The notes beneath the pieces are model-generated. The model made no database searches and was not told where the DNA came from. It saw only the letters and a list, made by a program, of their open reading frames with translations. Positions 1 through 4,786 of a stretch of 7,748 nucleotides of DNA are shown piece after piece (positions within the stretch are counted from its first letter, which is position 1; each line of letters opens with the position of its first letter). Source of the DNA: Acidobacteriota bacterium (GTDB lineage: Bacteria; Acidobacteriota; Blastocatellia; Pyrinomonadales; Pyrinomonadaceae); the NCBI GenBank assembly GCA_003222835.1, contig QHXE01000122.1, forward strand, positions 1-7,748, given 5' to 3'. Made by a program: the position numbers and the translations under genes.

Positions 1-50
1 GCAAAGAACAACTACTTGCGAAAATCTCAAGACTAGCGATACTGCACAGC

Positions 51-248
51 ATGAAGACCGAAGATCACGCGCAAGACGCGCGTGCCGCGATTAAGAAACG
101 CTGCGGCGCCTACCTGCCACACTGGACCCGAGACCGCGCGCCCGAATATTGGCGCGGTAAACCAGATTGGGGAACGGATTTCATCACGGATACCCATTCA
201 TTCCCATGGATGCCCGTTGATATCTCAAATAGTAGCTTTCCGTTCTGA
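51..248 (+). pseudogene. doubtful 65-aa reading frame, possible remnant of a REP-associated tyrosine transposase
   Basis: This is an ATG-started frame of 65 residues with no Shine-Dalgarno sequence upstream. The only recognisable stretch is around residues 19-28 (GAYLPHWTRD). It resembles the extreme N-terminus of REP-associated tyrosine transposases (RAYT, IS200-like Y1 family), which often begin with a basic stretch followed by L-P-H-W. After that point the sequence does not continue into the usual V-T-F-R-L strand, and none of the HUH or Tyr catalytic motifs are present, so even if the similarity is real the gene is a dead fragment. The other two forward frames do not restore the family sequence. 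It may equally be a chance frame or a small unrelated protein. The link to RAYT comes from recalled family sequences and is weak, although a REP-like inverted pair does occur elsewhere in the window. Confidence 0.28.
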
Positions 249-305
249 GAGATGATGGAAATGGTTCCCACGGACTCCGACTTAGTGATAATGTGAAGGA
301 CGATT

Positions 306-503
306 ATGAATATCAAAGTCATCGTTGAGCCGGGCGAAGATGGGTATTTCGTCGCGCATGTCCCTTCGCTTAAAAGCTGTTGGTCTCAGGGCAAGACCAA
401 AGAAGAAGCGCTTCAGAACATCCGCGAAGCAATCGATCTCTACCTCGAACCCGAACCAAATGAACTCGCCGGAGATCAGGAACTCGTTGAGTTGGTCGTG
501 TGA
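306..503 (+). CDS. hicB: HicB-family antitoxin, short form
   Basis: This 65-residue protein is the likely antitoxin of the HicBA type II toxin-antitoxin pair. It would bind and neutralise the HicA mRNA interferase in the cytoplasm. Residues 3-47 have the typical HicB fold signature: a first strand (IKVIVEPGEDGYFVAHVPSL), then C-x-S-Q-G-K-T-x-E-E-A and an amphipathic helix ending in I-D-L-Y-L. The usual C-terminal helix-turn-helix or ribbon-helix-helix DNA-binding domain is missing. The protein ends about 18 residues after the conserved core with an acidic tail, so any autoregulation would need another DNA-binding partner. An AAGGA Shine-Dalgarno (296-300) lies 5 nt before the ATG and fixes the start. 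The stop overlaps the GTG of the toxin gene, which implies coupled translation. The antitoxin gene comes first, the reverse of E. coli hicAB but a known arrangement. Confidence 0.9.
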   Translation: MNIKVIVEPGEDGYFVAHVPSLKSCWSQGKTKEEALQNIREAIDLYLEPEPNELAGDQELVELVV

Positions 504-718
504 AACTCCCGCTGCTTTCAGGTAAACAAGTCTCAATGACCCTGACGCGACTGGGCTTTGTCGAAGTGCATCGTAAGGGTAGCCATGTGAAGATGAAGCA
601 CGCCGATGGACGGATAATAGTCTTTCCATTTCATGATGAGGTTGATCGCTACACGCTGAAGGGCGCGCTTCGCGACGCCGATGTCGATATTAAGAAATTT
701 CTAGAGGCGGTTCGGTGA
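500..718 (+). CDS. hicA: HicA-family toxin (mRNA interferase)
   Basis: This 72-residue protein of the HicA family has a double-stranded-RNA-binding-like fold and would cleave mRNA when not bound by HicB. The visible signature is an N-terminal LSGKQV-type start, the G-F-V-E-V-H-R-K-G-S-H core with the presumed catalytic His at residue 29, then a strand ending in F-P-F-H-D-E-V and the T-L-K-G-A-L-R helix. The family length is normally 60-85 residues, so it is intact. Translation most likely starts at the GTG of the GTGA overlap with the antitoxin stop (500-503). This gives the family's usual N-terminus and ties toxin synthesis to antitoxin translation. Its own stop is 26 nt before the best start of the muramidase gene, so read-through transcription of all three is plausible. 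The pair looks functional; activity cannot be judged from sequence. Confidence 0.9.
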   Translation: MKLPLLSGKQVSMTLTRLGFVEVHRKGSHVKMKHADGRIIVFPFHDEVDRYTLKGALRDADVDIKKFLEAVR

Positions 719-744
719 GGACTACGAAGGCGGAAAGCGGCTTG

Positions 745-1578
745 ATGATCAAACAACTTCTATTGATTGCTTCGCTGCTGGCGTTTTCTTCACTCTCAAC
801 TCGTGCCCAATCACCCGAATTCAGCGAGCCCTGGAAGAATCCGAAGATCGCGCTGGCGATTGATCCGTACGAAGGAAACGAAATCGATTGGGATAAACTC
901 GTAACCGACAGTCGAATCGTCGCAATTATTCACCGCGCGACGATTGGGGATCGAGCAGATCGGAAGTACGCGGAGCGCCGGGATGAGGCGAAGAAGCGCG
1001 GCTACAAATGGGGAGCTTATCATTTTGGCAAGCCTGGAGATCCAATCAAACAAGCTGATTTCTTTTTGGATACGGTAAAGCCCACGCCTGATGATTTGAT
1101 CGCGCTCGATCTCGAAAGCACTGATGGGTCGAAGCACATGAGCTTTGACGATGCGCGCGCTTTCATAAAACGTATAAAGGAACAGACTGGACGCTATCCG
1201 CTCATATACGGCAACAACGAAGTCACCAGAGCAATCTCAGAACAATACGGCGCGGATGACGTGTTTGCGAAGACGCGTTTATGGTATGCGCGTTTCAAGA
1301 GAAACGTGACAGATTTTCCACAAGGGACATGGAAGACTTATGCGCTCTGGCAGTTTTCCAGCGAACAGAATTGCAATTCGGCAAATCGGCCCGCGTGTCT
1401 CTACACAGTTCCCGGCACGGAATACGACATGGATGTCGACGTCTATAACGGAACGATTGAAGAATTGAAAAGCAAATGGCCGTTTGATCCGCGCCAGCCG
1501 TCAGCCTCTCGAACTCGACACCTAAGCCGCCACAACTCAATTATCGCCACCCTTAGACTTTTGGCCCTCGAAAACTAA
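745..1578 (+). CDS. secreted GH25-type muramidase (lysozyme-like glycoside hydrolase)
   Basis: This 277-residue exported protein of glycoside hydrolase family 25 is expected to cut the beta-1,4 bond between MurNAc and GlcNAc in peptidoglycan. Residues 1-21 form a Sec signal peptide (M-I-K, a Leu/Ala-rich core, then S-T-R-A before Q). The GH25 barrel follows. It has the first-strand Asp at residue 40 (AIDPYEG, then I-D-W), A-Y-H-F at 91-94, and the D-x-E catalytic pair D122 and E124 in LDLE. It also has L-W-Y-A at 179-182, L-W-Q-F at 201-204, and the closing Asp-rich strand (D228, D230, D232). Two Cys (210, 218) could form a disulfide. I chose the ATG at 745, preceded by GGAAAG 7 nt upstream, because it exposes the signal peptide at the N-terminus. 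A GTG at 715 overlapping the hicA stop would add ten residues. The last 24 or so residues are an Arg/Ser/Leu-rich tail beyond the expected domain end. It may act in envelope turnover or against other bacteria. Confidence 0.85.
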   Translation: MIKQLLLIASLLAFSSLSTRAQSPEFSEPWKNPKIALAIDPYEGNEIDWDKLVTDSRIVAIIHRATIGDRADRKYAERRDEAKKRGYKWGAYHFGKPGDPIKQADFFLDTVKPTPDDLIALDLESTDGSKHMSFDDARAFIKRIKEQTGRYPLIYGNNEVTRAISEQYGADDVFAKTRLWYARFKRNVTDFPQGTWKTYALWQFSSEQNCNSANRPACLYTVPGTEYDMDVDVYNGTIEELKSKWPFDPRQPSASRTRHLSRHNSIIATLRLLALEN

Positions 1579-1652
1579 TTTCATAGACTAAAGCCGGGAT
1601 AGCTCAAAGTGCGATCATAATCAATAAGAAAGAGCCATTCGATTAAGGCTGG

Positions 1653-3476
1653 CTACCACGCCCACGCATAGGCTTCGGTCCTCGGATCCGTCCCGGCATT
1701 CAAGACGCCGGTTTTTAGATCGACTACGATCGCCGCCAACGATCCGTCGGACCATGGACCAGTGGCCCGCAGCTTGTGGCCACGCGACAGCAATTGTTTT
1801 CGCACCGATTCAGGCACGCGCGACTCGACTGAAAGATCGCCTGGATACATCGTGTGTGGAAACGGTGAAGCAGGGAAGGCGCGCGTCAGCCACTTGGGCG
1901 CTTCGATCGCCTGCTGCACGTTCATGCCGAACTCGATCATGTTGAGGAGCGTCTGCATGGTCAGCAGGACTTGCTGATCGGCGCCGGGGGTGCCGAGCAC
2001 CATGTGAGGTTGGCCGTCTTTCAGCACCAGCGTACTTTGCAGCGTGCTGCGCGGCCGTTTGCCGGGCGCCAGCGAATTCGCTTCGCCGGGTTCGAGAGTG
2101 TAATAGTCGCCACGGCAGTTGAAGATAAACCCCAGGTTTCCCATCACCACGCCGGTGCCAAAGGCGCTGTGCAAACTCGGTGTGAAAGTGATCATGTTGC
2201 GCGAACCATCAACGACCGCGATATAGCTCGTGTCGCCATCATGATCGCCATCACCGGCCGTCGTGACTTTCAGCGGACGATCGAGAGGCGTCGTGTTGCT
2301 GGTGAATTTCTCAGCCGTGCCGGGACGAAACGCCAGCGAGGCTGTGCTTTGATCGATCAGCTTGCGTCGTTCGGCGGCGTACTCTTTCGAAAGCAAGCCC
2401 GCATATGGAATCTTGATGAAATCCATGTCGCCGAGATACTTTTCGCGATCCGCGAAAGCCAGCTTGATCGCTTCAACGCTGGTGTGAATGTAGTCGGCGC
2501 TGTTGTGGCCCATCCTCTTCAGGTCATAGCCCTCGAGAATTCTCAGCGCGAATAGTTCCGCCGGCCCCTGGCTCGCCGAGGGGTTCTTGTAGATTTGATA
2601 GCCGCGATAATCGATCGAGACAGGTTCTTCGACCTTCGCCGTGTAGTTGGCAAAGTCTTCATAGCGAAACAATCCGCCATTCTCTTCCGAAAACTTCGCC
2701 ATCTCGCGCGCGATATCGCCTTTGTAAAAACGATCCCGCGCGGCTTTCAGCGCGGCGTGGCGTCCCTTGCCCGCATTTTGCTTCTCGGCTTCGACTAATC
2801 GCTTCAGCGTTCGCGCCAAATCCGGATTGCGAAAGATCTCGCCGGCTTGAGGCGCGTGATTGTTGGGCAGATAAACTTTCGTACTGGTCGGATACTTGCG
2901 AAGTTTTTGCGAGGTTGCGAGAGCGCGAGCGAGTGAATCGCCAACCGGAAATCCGTTTGCTCCCAAGTCGATCGCTTCCGAAAGCACCTGCGCAAGACTC
3001 ATCGTGCCCCAGCGATCGAGCAGGATGTACCACGCATCGACACAACCCGGCACAGTGCCCGACAAAAGCGAATCATTTATGGGCAGCTTGCCGCCGTTAT
3101 GCTCTTTGTACCATTCGATCGTCGCGAGGTGTGGCGCTGTGCCTTCGGCGTTGATCGAATACACCTTCTTTGTCTTCGCGTCGTAAACCAACAGCACCGC
3201 ATCGCTGCCGACACCATTCATCGCGGCATCGACGATTCCCAGCACGGCTTGTCCCGCGACGATTGCGTCGAAAGCGTTGCCACCTTTTTCCAGAATGCGT
3301 TCGGCAGCGCGGGTCGCTTCGGCTTTCATCGACGCCACTGCAAAATGCTGTCCGCGTACGATTGGACGCATGGTCCTGTTCGCCGCTGCCTCTGACTCGC
3401 CTTCTTGTCCCATAGTCGCTCCTGCAAGCGAACACATTAACGCTCCAACGAGCGCGATTTGAATAAATGGTCGCAT
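1653..3476 (-). CDS. ggt: exported gamma-glutamyltransferase-like Ntn hydrolase with altered substrate pocket
   Basis: This 607-residue precursor belongs to the gamma-glutamyltransferase/cephalosporin acylase superfamily. The members self-cleave before a Thr, which becomes the nucleophile of the small subunit. Residues 1-22 are a signal peptide, so the enzyme is probably periplasmic. The large-subunit start (R-G-Q-H-F-A-V-A-S, then G-G-N-A-F-D-A) is typical. The autocleavage site is the Thr at residue 416 in G-D-T-S-Y-I, followed by A-V-V-D and F-G-T-G. Aligned from memory with E. coli Ggt, most gamma-glutamyl-binding residues differ: R114 becomes Glu111, N411 His436, Q430 Arg455, D433 Tyr458, S463 Thr478 and G484 Ala499. 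S462 is kept. The spacing from the catalytic Thr to the Q430 position is identical (39 residues). The loop after it is about 10 residues shorter. The substrate may therefore not be glutathione or a gamma-glutamyl amide. The gene is transcribed alone and converges with the muramidase gene. Confidence 0.92.
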   Translation of the reverse strand: MRPFIQIALVGALMCSLAGATMGQEGESEAAANRTMRPIVRGQHFAVASMKAEATRAAERILEKGGNAFDAIVAGQAVLGIVDAAMNGVGSDAVLLVYDAKTKKVYSINAEGTAPHLATIEWYKEHNGGKLPINDSLLSGTVPGCVDAWYILLDRWGTMSLAQVLSEAIDLGANGFPVGDSLARALATSQKLRKYPTSTKVYLPNNHAPQAGEIFRNPDLARTLKRLVEAEKQNAGKGRHAALKAARDRFYKGDIAREMAKFSEENGGLFRYEDFANYTAKVEEPVSIDYRGYQIYKNPSASQGPAELFALRILEGYDLKRMGHNSADYIHTSVEAIKLAFADREKYLGDMDFIKIPYAGLLSKEYAAERRKLIDQSTASLAFRPGTAEKFTSNTTPLDRPLKVTTAGDGDHDGDTSYIAVVDGSRNMITFTPSLHSAFGTGVVMGNLGFIFNCRGDYYTLEPGEANSLAPGKRPRSTLQSTLVLKDGQPHMVLGTPGADQQVLLTMQTLLNMIEFGMNVQQAIEAPKWLTRAFPASPFPHTMYPGDLSVESRVPESVRKQLLSRGHKLRATGPWSDGSLAAIVVDLKTGVLNAGTDPRTEAYAWAW

Positions 3477-3481
3477 GGAAA

Positions 3482-3488
3482 CCTCCTT
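3482..3488 (-). promoter_or_regulatory. strong ribosome binding site deciding the ggt-like start
   Basis: On the minus strand AAGGAGG is followed by a 5-nt spacer and then the ATG at 3476. This near-perfect anti-16S match rejects the in-frame ATG eight codons upstream (3500), which has no comparable site and would place polar residues ahead of the signal peptide. No convincing -35/-10 pair was seen in the roughly 70 nt upstream. Confidence 0.85.
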
Positions 3489-3548
3489 AACCTTGTGCAT
3501 CTTCTACTCCCAGACAATCGCGACTAACGCGCTCCAGAGTCCGAAAAT

Positions 3549-3655
3549 CCTCTCCCTCTGGGAGGGTTGAGTGAGGGCTTAGTGAGCACAGCACGCTTTT
3601 TCTTTTTATCGCTACGCTTCGCGCCCTCACCCTAGCCCTCTCCCAAAGGGAGAGG
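3549..3655. repeat. inverted pair of CTCTCCC/GGGAGAG extragenic palindromes
   Basis: The left arm (3549-3578) and the right arm (3623-3655) are imperfect inverted copies of one element of about 30 bp, separated by 44 nt. Each arm holds its own hairpin. In the right arm CCTCTCCC and GGGAGAGG form an 8-bp stem with a 3-nt loop; the left arm has the weaker CTCCC...GGGAG version. Next to the hairpin lies the CTAGGGTGAGGGC-type flank (GAGTGAGGGC in the left copy). I recognise this as a widespread class of extragenic palindromic repeat in many bacterial genomes. It lies between the 3' end of the dinB-like gene and the 5' end of the ggt-like gene. The folded pair could limit read-through between them, but no run of T follows the stems, so it is not a standard intrinsic terminator. 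Confidence 0.8.
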
Positions 3656-3666
3656 AAAAATTTTCC

Positions 3667-4158
3667 CTAATCGAATTCACGCAAAGGTTCGGCTTGCTCT
3701 GCTCCGATCCGGCCAGCTTCGATCTTCGCGACCGAATAATTTTCGCCGCGAATTGGTTCGCCCGAGATCCGACGCAGCATAGCTATCTGGCCAACGTGAG
3801 TGAGGGCGTCGGCAATCGGTCCTTGAAACAGTCGCTCGCACGACGCGTGAAGCTGGTCGTCCGAAGCAAGGTACTCATCGAAAAGCTTCAGCGACGCGTG
3901 AAATCGCGCGACCTCTTCTGGCCACGTTCGTGCTGGTGAATTCTGCCAGGTCTCCGTGCCTTTCGCGATCGATAATGCCCAATCGAGCAGGTCCCCGACG
4001 TGCGCCAAAATCTGCGCGGGCGTGCGCGTCATTTCCGAAGCGCGGAACGACGCGAACGAATCCGACGCACCGCGTACAGCTTTCGCGCCGCGATAGGCGA
4101 GCGTGGCGATCGTGTGTCGAAGCATTTCGCGTTTTGGATCCGGATTCTGCATTTTCAT
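3667..4158 (-). CDS. DinB-like four-helix-bundle protein
   Basis: This 163-residue cytoplasmic protein resembles the DinB/YfiT superfamily of putative metal-dependent enzymes, whose members include thiol-S-transferases and many proteins of unknown role. The pattern seen is a first His at the end of helix 2 (H53 in I-L-A-H-V-G-D-L-L-D-W) and a late helix D-A-L-T-H-V-G-Q-I-A-M-L-R-R containing H121. The usual His-x3-His pair of the late helix is here Asp117-x3-His121, so the metal site would be His, Asp, His, if it binds metal at all. A conserved-looking G-E-P-I-R-G-E-N-Y-S-V segment closes the domain. Translation could start at either of two ATG codons two residues apart (4158 or 4152); neither has a clear Shine-Dalgarno. 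It starts 18 nt after the mazF stop on the same strand and is probably co-transcribed with mazEF, though no functional link is evident. The specific substrate is unknown. Confidence 0.75.
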   Translation of the reverse strand: MKMQNPDPKREMLRHTIATLAYRGAKAVRGASDSFASFRASEMTRTPAQILAHVGDLLDWALSIAKGTETWQNSPARTWPEEVARFHASLKLFDEYLASDDQLHASCERLFQGPIADALTHVGQIAMLRRISGEPIRGENYSVAKIEAGRIGAEQAEPLREFD

Positions 4159-4176
4159 ACGTTCGATGAATCGATC

Positions 4177-4521
4177 CTATCTGCCAAGCACCACGTCTAT
4201 GCCGGAGAGGACCAAGCCAAGTTGACTTCGGGACAATCTGCCCACGCGCTCTGAAAGCAGCATCTTATCCAACGCAACAACTTGTGAGACGTTGGCAACC
4301 GAATCCTTTGCCAAACCCGTCGAGCGCGCTGGCAACAAAACGTTGCCAGGAGCATTGGACCACTTCATGTTGCTTGTGAGAGGAACGCAAACAACAGTAG
4401 CTATTCGGCTCCGGTTCAGGGAATCTCCCTGGACTACTACGACCGGCCTCCGAAGGCCCGGCCCGGATCCCGTCGGCTTCGGCAAATCGGCCCACCAAAT
4501 ATCTGCCTGGCTAATCACCAT
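4177..4521 (-). CDS. mazF: MazF/PemK-family endoribonuclease toxin
   Basis: This 114-residue toxin of the MazF/PemK family is a sequence-specific mRNA interferase that acts as a dimer and is held inactive by its MazE partner. The family signature is complete. It has Q-A-D-I-W-W-A-D-L-P at 5-14, G-S-G-P-G-L-R-R-P-V-V-V at 18-29 (with the key Arg and Pro), the strand T-V-V-C-V-P-L-T-S-N at 42-51 with the conserved Thr/Ser, and S-V-A-N-V-S-Q-V-V-A-L-D-K at 74-86. I chose the ATG at 4521, which overlaps the antitoxin gene by 7 nt and gives the family N-terminus. Longer forms would add a run of Arg and Cys that is simply the antitoxin gene read in another frame. No own Shine-Dalgarno is visible, so translation is probably coupled to that of the antitoxin. 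The length matches typical chromosomal MazF and nothing looks broken. Confidence 0.92.
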   Translation of the reverse strand: MVISQADIWWADLPKPTGSGPGLRRPVVVVQGDSLNRSRIATVVCVPLTSNMKWSNAPGNVLLPARSTGLAKDSVANVSQVVALDKMLLSERVGRLSRSQLGLVLSGIDVVLGR

Positions 4522-4751
4522 TCGACTTTTTCGAGCACGCGACGAGCAGCAGCAGATGTAAATTCGTCTCTCCCCACGCCGACGTCGGCGCACACCTTGT
4601 CCATAGCCTCTGTAACATGATCGGGCGCGTGACGAGCTACGTACTCAGCAAGTGCGTTACTGAACAATTCACTGCGGGACTTTTTCATCCGATGTGCCAG
4701 ACGTTCAGCCTTTCGAAATACGTCGTCAGGAATTGATACCGCTGTTTTCAT
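4515..4751 (-). CDS. mazE: MazE-type ribbon-helix-helix antitoxin
   Basis: This 78-residue antitoxin has an N-terminal ribbon-helix-helix DNA-binding domain: strand M-K-T-A-V-S-I-P-D-D-V-F, helix with R-K-A-E-R-L-A, turn K-K-S-R-S-E-L, helix N-A-L-A-E-Y-V. The C-terminal half ends D-E-F-T-S-A-A-A-R-R-V-L-E-K-V-E-W and would wrap around MazF. The ATG at 4751 is chosen because it starts exactly at the beta-strand and lies right behind a strong promoter. An upstream ATG at 4799 would add 16 residues of unrelated character. No Shine-Dalgarno precedes 4751, which fits a leaderless message (see the promoter entry). The RHH domain is the obvious repressor of the promoter through the overlapping inverted repeat. 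In this variant of the mazEF module the antitoxin is RHH-type rather than the AbrB-fold MazE of E. coli. Confidence 0.88.
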   Translation of the reverse strand: MKTAVSIPDDVFRKAERLAHRMKKSRSELFSNALAEYVARHAPDHVTEAMDKVCADVGVGRDEFTSAAARRVLEKVEW

Positions 4752-4762
4752 ACCGCTAGTAT
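4750..4762. promoter_or_regulatory. candidate mazE autoregulatory operator (ATAC-N5-GTAT)
   Basis: On the minus strand ATACTAGCGGTAT forms a 4-bp inverted repeat (ATAC/GTAT) with a 5-nt centre. It covers most of the -10 element and the first two bases of the mazE start codon. RHH repressors bind short palindromic half-sites as dimers of dimers, and an operator in this position would block RNA polymerase. The symmetry and position are seen directly; binding by MazE is inference. Confidence 0.5.
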
Positions 4763-4786
4763 AACCAGCCGAAGAAACCTGTTCAA
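4758..4786 (-). promoter_or_regulatory. sigma70-type promoter of mazEF, predicted leaderless
   Basis: The minus strand has -35 TTGAAC (4781-4786), a 17-nt spacer and -10 TATACT (4758-4763). This is five of six matches to TATAAT at the -10 and four of six to TTGACA at the -35, with the optimal spacer. The -10 ends 6 nt before the mazE ATG, so the expected +1 is the A of that ATG. The -35 overlaps the TGA stop of the upstream sugar transferase gene. It would give mazEF, and probably the dinB-like gene, expression independent of the polysaccharide genes. Confidence 0.7.

Noticed and set aside
1..36. Open frame from the window start ending in TAG at 34-36, possibly the end of an upstream + strand gene
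   Set aside because: Eleven codons are too few to support a coding call.
265..292. Possible hicBA promoter, TTCCCA and GATAAT with 16-nt spacing
   Set aside because: The -10 is good but the -35 is weak, and the predicted start point would fall on the AAGGA ribosome site used by hicB. Too uncertain to list.
282..629. - strand open frame of 115 codons
   Set aside because: It is antisense to hicB and hicA, both of which have clear family motifs on the + strand.
1579..1652. Bidirectional terminator between the convergent GH25 and ggt-like genes
   Set aside because: Only a 4-bp AGCC/GGCT stem with a 10-nt loop is visible and no T run follows. Nothing convincing is present in this 74-nt gap.
1971..2555. 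+ strand open frame of 194 codons
   Set aside because: It is antisense to the ggt-like gene, with no family signature and shadow-like composition.
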